From Firmicutes bacterium UBA5286 (lineage in GTDB: Bacteria > Bacillota > Proteinivoracia > UBA4975): a DNA stretch of 64,000 bases. The translations under genes and the position numbers were made by a program. The stretch covers positions 40,175 through 104,174 of the forward strand of contig DHSM01000015.1 of NCBI GenBank assembly GCA_002408465.1, written 5' to 3'. Below the pieces are notes generated by a model. That model was not told the DNA's origin. It saw only the letters and a program-made list of their open reading frames with translations, and searched no databases. Positions 41,352-49,927 of the stretch are shown one piece after another; positions within the stretch are counted from its first letter, which is position 1; the number at the start of each line of letters is the position of its first letter.

Positions 41352-41371
41352 GGGCTTGAGCCCTTTTTTTT
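41352..41371 (+). terminator. Intrinsic terminator of the pilus cluster
   Basis: GGGCT / AGCCC with loop TG, followed by eight T. Confidence 0.9.
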
Positions 41372-41379
41372 GTTGCGTA

Positions 41380-41388
41380 TGCTATAAT
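41380..41388 (+). promoter_or_regulatory. Extended -10 promoter of the EamA gene
   Basis: TGCTATAAT at 41380-41388, with no good -35. Confidence 0.5.
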
Positions 41389-41445
41389 CAAAAGCAGATT
41401 AAAGGTACAAGGCAAATATAAACTTTCGGCAAACGGGGTATTTGT

Positions 41446-42330
41446 GTGCAACGAAAAAGATGGATGGGATATTCTGCCCTTATCATGGTTACTCTTATCT
41501 GGGGAACTACCTTTTCGGTGACCAAATCTTCTCTAGACTCTGTTCCGCCCCTGTATTTCCTGGCCTGGCGGTTTTCTCTGGCAGCTCTGGGCCTGGTCTT
41601 CCTCAACTTGAGGCATATTCCTTCAATCACCAGGGATGAGCTAATCGGAGGGATAATCAGCGGCGCTTCAATGGCTATTGGCTACATTGCCCAGACAGTG
41701 GGAATGGTTTATTCCACTGCCGCCAAGGCCGGGTTCATCACCGGCCTGGCCGTGGTGCTGGTGCCCTTATTTGGCGCTGTCTTTTTCCGCAGGCGTCCCC
41801 ATTTTGCAGTCTACATATTCGCCGCTGTGGCGGCTGTTGGGCTGGCTCTCCTCAGCCTGGATTTTTCTGCAGGTTTTTTTGTGTTTAACCAGGGAGATTT
41901 GTCTTTGTTTATCTGCGCTGTGGCCTTTGCAGTGAATATCTTGAATCTGGGGAAATACGCTCCCCGCTGTCGGGTGCTGATGCTGACCTTGGTCCAGGTG
42001 GCATTTACGGGAATTGCCTGTTGGGCCGCCTCATTGCTGTTAGAGGAGCCTGTCAGTCTCGCCGGGCCAGTGTGGGCAGGGCTTTTATACCTGGCCATTG
42101 TCGGCACTATTCTAACCACTGCCGGCCAGACCTGGGGCCAGCGCCTGGTCAGCCCCGAAAGGGCGGCTCTGGTTTTTACCCTGGAGCCGGTGTTTGCAGC
42201 TGTCTTTGCCTTTATTCTGCTGGGGGAAAAGCTGCCGCCGCTGGGCTTTGTGGGCAGTGGACTGATTATGGCGGGGATAATTGGCGCCGAATTGGTTACC
42301 CGCAGGGGTAAACAACCGGAAATAGAGTAA
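41446..42330 (+). CDS. EamA-family (DMT) transporter
   Basis: 294 residues, about ten transmembrane helices in two EamA repeats. Typical phrases: MVTLIWGTTFSVTKSSLD (repeat 1), TAGQTWGQRLVSPERAAL and LEPVFAAVFAFILLGE (repeat 2). Exports amino acids or metabolites; substrate not predictable. GTG start. Monocistronic between a terminator and the palindromic repeats. Confidence 0.88.
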   Translation: MQRKRWMGYSALIMVTLIWGTTFSVTKSSLDSVPPLYFLAWRFSLAALGLVFLNLRHIPSITRDELIGGIISGASMAIGYIAQTVGMVYSTAAKAGFITGLAVVLVPLFGAVFFRRRPHFAVYIFAAVAAVGLALLSLDFSAGFFVFNQGDLSLFICAVAFAVNILNLGKYAPRCRVLMLTLVQVAFTGIACWAASLLLEEPVSLAGPVWAGLLYLAIVGTILTTAGQTWGQRLVSPERAALVFTLEPVFAAVFAFILLGEKLPPLGFVGSGLIMAGIIGAELVTRRGKQPEIE

Positions 42331-42337
42331 TATATTA

Positions 42338-42491
42338 TTGTAGGGGAGCCGTTCCGGCTCCCGGCCACGCAGATTCAGGGAGGGGAAACCCTCCCCTACA
42401 AGAAACGCAGGTTTTGGGAGGGGCGCCATGTAGGGGAGCCGTTTCGGCTCCCGGCCACCCAGATTCGGGGAGGGGAAACCCCTCCCCTACA
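42338..42491 (+). repeat. Pair of 63-64-bp palindromic elements (GTAGGGGAG family)
   Basis: Two similar units (42338-42401 and 42429-42491). Each starts TGTAGGGGAGCCG and ends CTCCCCTACA, a 10-bp perfect terminal inverted repeat. Each contains GGGAGCCG/CGGCTCCC and GGGAGGGG/CCCTCCC hairpins. Shares its core with the tandem array at 29012-29185. Looks like a REP/MITE-type family spread in the genome. Confidence 0.92.
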
Positions 42492-42556
42492 GGGAACGAG
42501 GGTTTTGGGCGGGAAGACCCCGCAGGGCGGGGATATCTTGAGGGTGAGGTGGAATT

Positions 42557-43636
42557 ATGAAAATAGCAGTCCTAATGGGCGGCCGCTCAGGAGAGCATCA
42601 GGTCTCTTTGCGCTCTGCCCGGTATATTATGGATTCCCTGGTTGAGGCCGGCCATACTGTCTTGCCCATTGGCATCACCAATGATGGGCAATGGCTGCAG
42701 CATCCTGACATTCATGCAATGCTCTCTGAGGGCAGGGACCTGAGTCAAGCCAGCAATGTTTTTCTGGACCTTAGTTTTCAGGGCCAGGGCTTGATGTGCA
42801 ACGGCCAGCCCCTGGACATTGACATTGTCTTTCCGGTTCTCCACGGTCCTTTTGGTGAGGATGGCACCATCCAGGGGGCCCTAGAACTTGCGGGCATCCC
42901 CTATGTAGGTTCGGGCATACTGGGTTCCGCCTTGGCCATGGATAAGGCCCAGATGAAGGCAGCCTTTCGCAACTTCAATTTGCCTATGGGGAGTTATATC
43001 TCTTTTTACCAGTGGGAGTGGCAGGAGGGCCGGCGGGAGCTTGTCCGGAGAATAGAGGAACGCCTGGGGTGGCCTGTCTTTGTCAAACCGGCCAATCTTG
43101 GTTCCAGTGTAGGCATTAGCAAGGCCGCCCGGGAGCAGGAATTAATCGAGGCCGTGGAAGAGGCCCTGCGCTATGATTATAAAATTGTGGTGGAAGCGGA
43201 GATCCGCGGCCGGGAAGTAGAGGTCAGTGTCCTGGGCAACGAAAACCCCAGGGCTTCGCTGCCGGGAGAAATCATTCCTGTCAACGAGTTCTACGATTAT
43301 AAGGCCAAGTATATTGACCAGCGCTCCCGCCTGGTGATTCCCGCAGAGCTGGGTGACGCTGTCATTGCCCGAGCCCGGGAGCTGGCGGTGGCGGCCTTTA
43401 AGGCTGTAGATGCTGTGGGCCTGGCCCGGGTGGATATGTTTGTCGCTGCCGGAGGCGAAGTCATTATAAATGAAATTAACACCATGCCCGGCTTTACCGC
43501 CATCAGCATGTATCCCAAGCTGTGGGAGCAGAGCGGTATCAGCGGTCCCGACCTGGTCAACACTCTGGTCAACTTAGGCATGGCCTGGCATAACCGGCGC
43601 CTTCAGCTGCAGCACAAGTATGAGGAGAACAGCTGA
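42557..43636 (+). CDS. ddl: D-alanine--D-alanine ligase
   Basis: 359 residues, ATP-grasp fold. MKIAVLMGGRSGEHQVSLRS at the start, VFPVLHGPFGEDGTIQG, WPVFVKPANLGSSVGIS and the C-terminal INEINTMPGFTAISMYP (metal-binding Glu/Asn). Makes D-Ala-D-Ala for peptidoglycan. Stop overlaps the next gene's ATG. VanA-like lactate specificity cannot be excluded by eye, but no van genes are near. Confidence 0.95.
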   Translation: MKIAVLMGGRSGEHQVSLRSARYIMDSLVEAGHTVLPIGITNDGQWLQHPDIHAMLSEGRDLSQASNVFLDLSFQGQGLMCNGQPLDIDIVFPVLHGPFGEDGTIQGALELAGIPYVGSGILGSALAMDKAQMKAAFRNFNLPMGSYISFYQWEWQEGRRELVRRIEERLGWPVFVKPANLGSSVGISKAAREQELIEAVEEALRYDYKIVVEAEIRGREVEVSVLGNENPRASLPGEIIPVNEFYDYKAKYIDQRSRLVIPAELGDAVIARARELAVAAFKAVDAVGLARVDMFVAAGGEVIINEINTMPGFTAISMYPKLWEQSGISGPDLVNTLVNLGMAWHNRRLQLQHKYEENS

Positions 43637-44256
43637 TGGCCCGTATACTCTTAATCCGCCATGGGGAGACCATCTGGAACAGGGAGCGGCGTTTTCAGGG
43701 GGTCATGGACATTCCCTTAAGCGAAAAAGGAAGGGCTGAAGCCCGTCAGCTCGCCGCCTTTCTGGGGGACAAGCACTTGGACGGGATTTATTCCAGCCAT
43801 TTGAGCCGGGCCCTAGACACCGCCAGGGCTGTGGCTTCTTGCCATGATTTAGAGGTGCAGGTGGTGGTGGAGTTAAGTGAGATAAATGTAGGTGAATGGG
43901 CCGGCCTGGGCTGGGATGAAATCTGGGAAAAATGGCCGGAGCTGGGGCGGCAGTGGCATGCCTGCCCCCCGGAAGCCCCTGCTCCTCCGGGAGGAGAATA
44001 CTACCCGGATTTCCAGAAGCGTTGTATGGAGGCGCTGGATAAGATTGCAGCAGCCCATGCGGATACGGACCAAGTGGCGGTAGTCAGTCACGGGGGCGTA
44101 ATCCGGGCGGTGATGAACAAATTGCTGGGTTTATCCTGGAAGACCAGGGGCAAGTTCTTCGTCCGCAACTGCAGCATTACGCCCATGCGTTGGCAGCCAG
44201 GGGGACTGGTTGCAGTAGAAGGTTTTAATGATGTTTGTCATATGAATATAGAGTGA
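43636..44256 (+). CDS. Histidine phosphatase (phosphoglycerate mutase-like/CobC-type)
   Basis: 206 residues. LIRHGETIWNRERRFQG holds the catalytic RHG. SSHLSRALDTA and VVSHGGVIRAV complete the phosphatase pocket. Could be a broad phosphatase or alpha-ribazole phosphatase; no cobalamin genes are nearby. ATG overlaps the ddl stop. Confidence 0.85.
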   Translation: MARILLIRHGETIWNRERRFQGVMDIPLSEKGRAEARQLAAFLGDKHLDGIYSSHLSRALDTARAVASCHDLEVQVVVELSEINVGEWAGLGWDEIWEKWPELGRQWHACPPEAPAPPGGEYYPDFQKRCMEALDKIAAAHADTDQVAVVSHGGVIRAVMNKLLGLSWKTRGKFFVRNCSITPMRWQPGGLVAVEGFNDVCHMNIE

Positions 44257-44268
44257 CGAGGTGAGGAA

Positions 44269-44892
44269 ATGTTTGCACAGTTGAGCATTGAAGAATTTGT
44301 GCAGCGGCTTTCTGACGGCAATCCCACTCCCGGCGGTGGCAGCGCTGCCGCCCTGGCCGGCGCCATGGGTTCTGCCCTGGTTGCTATGTTCTGCAACCTG
44401 ACTGCCGGCAGGAAGAAATATGCTGCCGTCAAAGAAGAGATGAAAACTGTGGCAGCCTTTGCCCTGGAGCTGAAGGGGCAGCTTCTTCAGTTAGTGGATA
44501 GGGACAGCGCCGCGTATGAAGGAATAGTGGCAGCCAACCGCCTGCCCCGGGAAACTGAGGCCGAAAAGGCCAGGCGCCAGGAGGCAATTGATGCCGCTAC
44601 CCTGGAGGCCACCCGCACCCCCCTGGAGACGGCGGCAGTCTGTGTCAGCCTGCTGGAGCGGATCCCGCCTCTGGCCGCCAAAGGCAATCCCAACGCCATC
44701 AGCGATTTAAAGGTGGGGACAGAGCTGCTGTTTACTGCCTTTACCGGCGCACGGGCGAATGTGGATATTAATTTGCCCTGGCTGGCGGAGCCCGCCGCCT
44801 CTCCCATTAAGGCCGAGCTGGCGGAACTTGTCCGGCGGGCAGAAATGTCTGTCAGGAGCGGGCGAGAAGAAATCTCCCGGCAACAGGCATAA
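44269..44892 (+). CDS. fchA: Cyclodeaminase/cyclohydrolase family protein (methenyl-THF cyclohydrolase)
   Basis: 207 residues, FTCD_C fold. Key phrases are LSDGNPTPGGGSAAALAGAM, VAMFCNLTAGRKKY, AKGNPNAISDLKVGTELLF and ARANVDINLPWL. In acetogens FchA converts methenyl-THF to formyl-THF. It lies just upstream of the glycine cleavage cluster, which makes methylene-THF, so one-carbon units could flow between them. The symbol is family-based. Confidence 0.85.
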   Translation: MFAQLSIEEFVQRLSDGNPTPGGGSAAALAGAMGSALVAMFCNLTAGRKKYAAVKEEMKTVAAFALELKGQLLQLVDRDSAAYEGIVAANRLPRETEAEKARRQEAIDAATLEATRTPLETAAVCVSLLERIPPLAAKGNPNAISDLKVGTELLFTAFTGARANVDINLPWLAEPAASPIKAELAELVRRAEMSVRSGREEISRQQA

Positions 44893-44898
44893 AAATAT

Positions 44899-44938
44899 CC
44901 CCTGTCACATAGTTGTTGGCAGGGGGTGTTTTTGTGGT
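44899..44938 (+). terminator. Hairpin after fchA
   Basis: CCCCTG (about 44900) pairs with CAGGGG (about 44921) and is followed by TGTTTTTG. It overlaps the SD of the next small gene. Confidence 0.45.
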
Positions 44939-45173
44939 TACCGTAGAAGTCAAGAAAGAGCTGGTTGCCAAGATCAGGCTGGCGGAAGTGGATATTGAGG
45001 CGAGGGTTGTCATAACACCCCAGGGCGAGGTGGAAATCGGCTTCATGCCTTGGTCCCAGTGGCGGATGAGCGGGGATTCCTTTGACCAGCTTGTGGAAGA
45101 CTATAACCTGTTAAAGTCCCAGATTAAACTTTGTGTAGAAAATCTCAAGAAGGAGCAATTAAAGGCGATATAG
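44934..45173 (+). CDS. Small hypothetical protein
   Basis: 79 residues from GTG 44934, preceded by GGGGGTG. No membrane segment. Contains VTVEVKKELVAKIRLAEVDI, EVEIGFMPWSQW and a C-terminal helix (LLKSQIKLCVENLKKEQL). Family not recognised. Stands alone before the glycine riboswitch, so it is not under its control. Confidence 0.6.
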   Translation: MVTVEVKKELVAKIRLAEVDIEARVVITPQGEVEIGFMPWSQWRMSGDSFDQLVEDYNLLKSQIKLCVENLKKEQLKAI

Positions 45174-45287
45174 TTGCCAATTTTACCTGCTTCTACCGAA
45201 CTATATGTTATATATATCACTTTGGTAACATTTGCAGGACTTTGCCGGGGGAAGGTCGAACTATACTCGCCGGAACAGAATAGGTGG

Positions 45288-45456
45288 ATGATGCACAATG
45301 GGAGAGTCCCCCAGGGGCGCCGAAGAAGAAAGCAGCAGTGTGCCGACTGCCAGCGAAACTTTCAGGCAAAAAGACTGTTGTGCTGACACAACTCTGGAGA
45401 GCGTGTATACGCACCAAAGGGGATAATATCTCTCAGGTACCAGGACAGAGAAGGGC
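45288..45456 (+). promoter_or_regulatory. Tandem glycine riboswitch (gcvT)
   Basis: Two aptamers. The first includes GGGAGAGTCCC, GGCGCCGAAGAAGAAAGC and CTTTCAGGCAAAAAGACTG. The second includes CTCTGGAGAGCG, CGCACCAAAGGGGATAA and CTCTCAGGTACCAGGACAGA. These match the conserved gcvT motif. Glycine binding should raise expression of the cleavage operon. Confidence 0.95.
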
Positions 45457-45481
45457 AAAATGCTTTTTCTGTTCTTTTTTG
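45444..45481 (+). terminator. Riboswitch expression-platform terminator
   Basis: ACAGAGAAGGGCA pairs with TGCTTTTTCTGT around an AAA loop, followed by TCTTTTTT. Its left arm is the 3' end of the second aptamer (GGACAGA), so glycine-bound P1 excludes the terminator: an ON switch. Confidence 0.8.
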
Positions 45482-45507
45482 TATACACTATCAATGGAGG
45501 TGAAAAA

Positions 45508-46614
45508 ATGGAAAACTTGCTAAAGACACCGCTGTACCAGGAACATGTGGCGGCTGGGGGCAAAATCGTGGATTTTGGCGGCTGGGCCCTGCCGGTGCAG
45601 TATTCCGGCATTCTGGATGAAGTGGAGGCGGTGCGCAAACGGGCCGGACTCTTTGATGTCTCCCATATGGGGGAGATTGCTGTTGAGGGTCCCCAGGCCC
45701 TTGCCTGGCTGGATGGGATCGTTACCAACGATGTCAGCAAAATGACCGACAACCAGGTAATCTACACTTTTATGTGTTATCCACATGGGGGAGTGGTTGA
45801 TGACCTCTTAATATACCGCTATGGCCCCGAAAAATTCCTGCTGGTGGTCAATGCAGCCAACACCAACAAAGACTGGGAATGGCTGGTCAGTCACCAAGTC
45901 CCGGGGGCAGTGCTGAACAATCTCTCTGCCGGCACTGCCCAGTTAGCGATTCAGGGCCCCCTGGCTGAGAAAATACTGCAGCAGCTTACGGATTTCAGGC
46001 TGGAGGAAATAGGCTTTTTCCGCTTTGCCGATCCCGTGGCAATCGTCGGCATCCCTGCCCTTGTTTCCCGCACCGGCTATACCGGCGAAGACGGCTTTGA
46101 AATCTATTGCCAGCCAGGGAATGTTGTCAAGCTGTGGCAAGAGATAATGGCAGCCGGCAAAGACCAGGGGTTAATTCCCTGCGGACTGGGTTCCAGGGAT
46201 ACCCTTAGATTTGAAGCGCATTTGCCCCTTTACGGCCATGAGATTTCCCAGGAAATCACGCCCCTGGAAGCCAGATTGGGATTCTTTGTCAAGCTGAAAA
46301 AACAGGCGGACTTCATCGGCAAGACTGCATTAGCGGCCCTGAAGGAAAAGGGCCTGCCCCGCCAGCTGGTGGGACTGACCATGGTGGATAAGGGCATCCC
46401 CCGGGCGGAATATCCTGTTTTTAATGCCCAGGGAGAAGAAGTAGGGTTTGTGACCACCGGTTCCTTCTCGCCTACAGTTAATGCCAATATTGCTAATGCC
46501 CTGGTGGCCAGGGATTATCTCCAGGAGGGCACGGCTCTCTGGGTTGGCGTGCGCAAGCGCCGCCTGGAGGCCAGGGTGACTAAATTACCATTTTATCAAA
46601 GGGAGGCAAAATAA
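45508..46614 (+). CDS. gcvT: Aminomethyltransferase (glycine cleavage T protein)
   Basis: 368 residues. Takes the aminomethyl group from lipoylated GcvH and forms methylene-THF plus ammonia. Typical sequences are FGGWALPVQYSGILDEVEAV, FDVSHMGEI, TGYTGEDGFEIY and CGLGSRDTLRFEAHLPLYGH. ATG 45508 follows GGAGGTG; an in-frame start at 45460 lies inside the riboswitch terminator. First gene of gcvT-H-PA-PB. Confidence 0.97.
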   Translation: MENLLKTPLYQEHVAAGGKIVDFGGWALPVQYSGILDEVEAVRKRAGLFDVSHMGEIAVEGPQALAWLDGIVTNDVSKMTDNQVIYTFMCYPHGGVVDDLLIYRYGPEKFLLVVNAANTNKDWEWLVSHQVPGAVLNNLSAGTAQLAIQGPLAEKILQQLTDFRLEEIGFFRFADPVAIVGIPALVSRTGYTGEDGFEIYCQPGNVVKLWQEIMAAGKDQGLIPCGLGSRDTLRFEAHLPLYGHEISQEITPLEARLGFFVKLKKQADFIGKTALAALKEKGLPRQLVGLTMVDKGIPRAEYPVFNAQGEEVGFVTTGSFSPTVNANIANALVARDYLQEGTALWVGVRKRRLEARVTKLPFYQREAK

Positions 46615-47001
46615 ATGAAAATTCCTCAGGATCTAAAGTACACCCGGGATCACGAATGGGTTAAAATTGAAGGCAACTTAGTCAAGGTAGGCATCACAGA
46701 TTTTGCTCAGCATGAGTTAGGGGATATTGTCTTTGTTGAGCTGCCGGAACTGGAAGAAGAATTTTCCGAAGGGGACGCCTTTGCCGTTCTGGAGTCAGTC
46801 AAGGCCGCTGCCGATGTCTATGCGCCTTTGGCCGGAGTGGTTGTGGAAATCAATGAAGAGCTGGAAGATGACCCGTCATTGGTTAATTCCGATCCCTATG
46901 GCAACGGCTGGCTGGCAGTATTTGAACTGGCTGAAGACGAGGAAATCTCCGGCCTGATGGATGCCGCCGAATACCAGCAGTTTGCTGCTGAAGAGGAGTA
47001 A
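46615..47001 (+). CDS. gcvH: Glycine cleavage system H protein
   Basis: 128 residues. Lipoyl-carrier with Lys63 in VLESVKAAADVYAPLAG. Shuttles the aminomethyl arm between GcvP, GcvT and LpdA. Starts immediately after the gcvT stop. No lipoate ligase gene is in the window. Confidence 0.97.
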   Translation: MKIPQDLKYTRDHEWVKIEGNLVKVGITDFAQHELGDIVFVELPELEEEFSEGDAFAVLESVKAAADVYAPLAGVVVEINEELEDDPSLVNSDPYGNGWLAVFELAEDEEISGLMDAAEYQQFAAEEE

Positions 47002-47005
47002 TTTC

Positions 47006-48352
47006 ATGAATAACCAGTACCTGCCTAATACCCCGGAACAACGCAGGCAGATGCTGGAGGCGATTGGGGCCGAAACTGTGGAGGAGCTTTTCCGCTACAT
47101 ACCCGAAAAGCTTCACCTCAATCGGCCCCTTAACCTCCCTCATCCCCTGGCTGAGGCCAGCCTTGTGGCCCATATGGAAGAGCTTGCGGGCAAAAACAAC
47201 GTGGGAGCCGTCAATTTTCTCGGGGGCGGCATCTACGACCATTTTTCGCCCATTGCCATCGACCATGTGCTCACCCGTTCCGAGTTCTATACCGCTTATA
47301 CCCCTTACCAGCCTGAAGTCAGCCAGGGCACGCTGCAGGCTATTTTTGAGTATCAGTCGATGATCTGCCAGCTGACCGGCGCCGATGCCGCCAATGCCTC
47401 ACTCTACGATGGGGCGACGGCTGTAGCTGAGGCGGCCATTTTGGCCATAAACGCCACCAGAAACAGAAAACTGCTGGTGGCGGGGAGCATGCATCCTTGG
47501 TACCGCAGAGTCTTGGCTACTTATATGGAGAATTTAGATGTCGAGATAGTGGAAGTTCCATGTGTGGGGGGAAGACTGGATATAGAGGCCATTAAATTTC
47601 TGCTGGGCAAAGATGTGGCGGCCCTCATGGTCCAGTCCCCTAACTTCTTTGGCATCATTGAAGATTTGCCCGCCCTGGGCAAGCTAATGGCCCCGGAAAA
47701 GGGGCTGTTTGTGGTCAGCGCCGATCCCATCTCCTTAGGTCTCTTGGAGGCTCCGGCTCATATGGGCGCCGATGTTATCATTGGCGAAGGCCAGGGCCTG
47801 GGTCTCAGCCAAAGCTTCGGCGGCCCCCTCCTGGGCTTCATGGGGGTCACCGAGAAACTGACCCGGAAAATGCCGGGCAGGGTTGTGGGCCAAACCACAG
47901 ATACCAATGGACGCCGTGGCTATGTCCTTACCCTTCAGACCCGGGAACAGCATATCCGTCGGGAAAAGGCCACCTCCAATATTTGCTCCAACCAGGCCCT
48001 GTGCGCCTTGGCGGCTTCTGTATACATGAGCCTGATGGGGCCTGAGGGCTTGAGGGAAGTGGCGCGTCAGTCTCTCTTAAAAGCCGCTTTTGCCAGAGAA
48101 CAACTGGCGGCGATTCCAGGGGTGGGGCTGCCTTTTGCCGGGCCTTTTTTCAAGGAGTTTGTTGTTACCCTCCCCAAGCCGGCCAACGTGGTCATTGAGG
48201 CCATGTTGGGCAAGGGTTATCATGCCGGCATAGATCTCGGCCGCTTTTTCCCTGAGCTTAGGGATCATTTGCTGGTGGCCGTAACGGAAAAGCGCAGCAA
48301 AGATGAAATCCTGGGCTGCTCTGCCGCCCTCCGGGAGGTGTTAGCCAAGTGA
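47006..48352 (+). CDS. gcvPA: Glycine dehydrogenase (decarboxylating) subunit 1
   Basis: 448 residues. N-terminal half of the P protein, as separate subunit in Firmicutes. Conserved phrases are YLPNTPEQRRQMLEAIG, IPEKLHLNRPLNLP, FLGGGIYDHFSPIAIDHV and YQPEVSQGTLQAIFEYQS. ATG 47006 after GAGGAG; an upstream frame start overlaps gcvH. Lacks the PLP lysine, carried by subunit 2. Confidence 0.96.
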   Translation: MNNQYLPNTPEQRRQMLEAIGAETVEELFRYIPEKLHLNRPLNLPHPLAEASLVAHMEELAGKNNVGAVNFLGGGIYDHFSPIAIDHVLTRSEFYTAYTPYQPEVSQGTLQAIFEYQSMICQLTGADAANASLYDGATAVAEAAILAINATRNRKLLVAGSMHPWYRRVLATYMENLDVEIVEVPCVGGRLDIEAIKFLLGKDVAALMVQSPNFFGIIEDLPALGKLMAPEKGLFVVSADPISLGLLEAPAHMGADVIIGEGQGLGLSQSFGGPLLGFMGVTEKLTRKMPGRVVGQTTDTNGRRGYVLTLQTREQHIRREKATSNICSNQALCALAASVYMSLMGPEGLREVARQSLLKAAFAREQLAAIPGVGLPFAGPFFKEFVVTLPKPANVVIEAMLGKGYHAGIDLGRFFPELRDHLLVAVTEKRSKDEILGCSAALREVLAK

Positions 48353-49800
48353 AACCCCTGGTTCCCCTGATTTTTGAAAGAAGCGTTCCCGGCCGGGTGG
48401 GTTATTCACTGCCTGACTGTGATGTGCCCGAACAGGACATTAGCCAGCTGCTGCCAGTTGACCAGATTCGGCAAACGGCGCCGGCTCTGCCTGAGGTAAG
48501 CGAAGGCGATGTCATCCGCCATTACCTTAACTTGTCTTTGCTCAACCACAGCGTCGACAACGGCTTCTATCCTCTGGGATCCTGCACCATGAAGTACAAT
48601 CCCAAAATCAATGAAAATGTGAGCAGGCTGCCCGGCTTTGCCAGGCTCCATCCCCTGGCCCCGGAAAAATGCGCTCAGGGCGCCCTGCAGCTGGTCTATG
48701 AACTGGAGCAGTACCTGGCGGAAATAACCGGCATGGATGCCGTAACTCTGCAGCCGGTGGCGGGAGCCCATGGCGAATATACCGGCCTTAAACTGATCGT
48801 CGCCTATCACAAGGCCAGGGGCGATTTTAAGCGCAAGACCATTCTCGTCCCTGATTCGGCCCACGGCACCAACCCGGCCAGCGCAGCCATGGCGGGCATG
48901 AATATCGTCCAGGTCAAATCTGATGCTAAGGGCTGCGTTTCCCTGGAAGACCTGAGGGCCAAGGCCGATGATACAGTGGCGGCCCTGATGCTGACCAATC
49001 CGAATACTTTGGGGCTCTTTGATGTAAATATCGCCGAAATCGCCGAGATCGTCCACCAGGCCGGCGGCCTGCTCTACTATGACGGCGCCAATGCCAATGC
49101 CATTCTAGGCAAGGTGCGCCCGGGAGATACCGGCTTTGATGTGGTCCATCTAAACTTGCACAAGACCTTTTCCACACCTCACGGCGGCGGCGGACCCGGC
49201 TCCGGGCCCGTTGGGGTCAAGGCCAAGCTCATTCCCTGCCTGCCTGTGCCTCGGGTGGTGAAAAAGGAGAATGAGTTCAGCCTGGACTATGATTGTCCCG
49301 AATCCATCGGCAAGGTCCACAGTTTCTATGGCAACTTTGCCGTCAATGTCCGGGCCTACGCTTATATCCGCATGTTGGGCGGCCAGGGCCTGAAATTGGC
49401 CAGTGAGGATGCTGTCCTCAATGCCAACTACCTCCAGGCCCGGCTAAAAGGCGCCTATCATCTGGAATATGACCGCTTGTGCATGCACGAATTTGTCATC
49501 TCCGCTAAGCACCAGAAGGTCAAGGGCGTGCATACCTTGGACATCGCTAAAAGGCTGCTGGACTTTGGCGTCCATCCGCCAACAATCTACTTCCCCTTGA
49601 TTGTCGACGAGGCTATGATGATTGAGCCTACCGAGACCGAGGGCAAGGAGACCCTGGATTATTTTATCGATGCCATGCTCCAGATCGCCAAAGAGGCAGA
49701 GGAGACTCCGGAAAAGGTCACCAATGCCCCTCATACCACTCCCATTTCCCGCTTGGACGAAGTCGCAGCCGCCCGCAACCCTATCCTCCGCTGGTTGTAG
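48349..49800 (+). CDS. gcvPB: Glycine dehydrogenase (decarboxylating) subunit 2
   Basis: 483 residues. PLP lysine is Lys272 in LHKTFSTPHGGGGPGSGPVG. Other conserved stretches are YPLGSCTMKYNPKINE and DSAHGTNPASAAMAGM. With GcvPA decarboxylates glycine. GTG start overlaps the gcvPA stop. PLP supply may be linked to the pyridoxamine kinase gene at 52.3 kb. Confidence 0.97.
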   Translation: MKPLVPLIFERSVPGRVGYSLPDCDVPEQDISQLLPVDQIRQTAPALPEVSEGDVIRHYLNLSLLNHSVDNGFYPLGSCTMKYNPKINENVSRLPGFARLHPLAPEKCAQGALQLVYELEQYLAEITGMDAVTLQPVAGAHGEYTGLKLIVAYHKARGDFKRKTILVPDSAHGTNPASAAMAGMNIVQVKSDAKGCVSLEDLRAKADDTVAALMLTNPNTLGLFDVNIAEIAEIVHQAGGLLYYDGANANAILGKVRPGDTGFDVVHLNLHKTFSTPHGGGGPGSGPVGVKAKLIPCLPVPRVVKKENEFSLDYDCPESIGKVHSFYGNFAVNVRAYAYIRMLGGQGLKLASEDAVLNANYLQARLKGAYHLEYDRLCMHEFVISAKHQKVKGVHTLDIAKRLLDFGVHPPTIYFPLIVDEAMMIEPTETEGKETLDYFIDAMLQIAKEAEETPEKVTNAPHTTPISRLDEVAAARNPILRWL

Positions 49801-49927
49801 GCGCCCTCTTGCGATATTGGGGGAATGAGCCTGGTTGTCGCATTTTTTCCCTTGAAATATCTACACTAAAAATGACCGGGGCCGGGCGCAACGAAAAGTC
49901 CCGTCCCCGGTGTGGCGAGGTGATACA

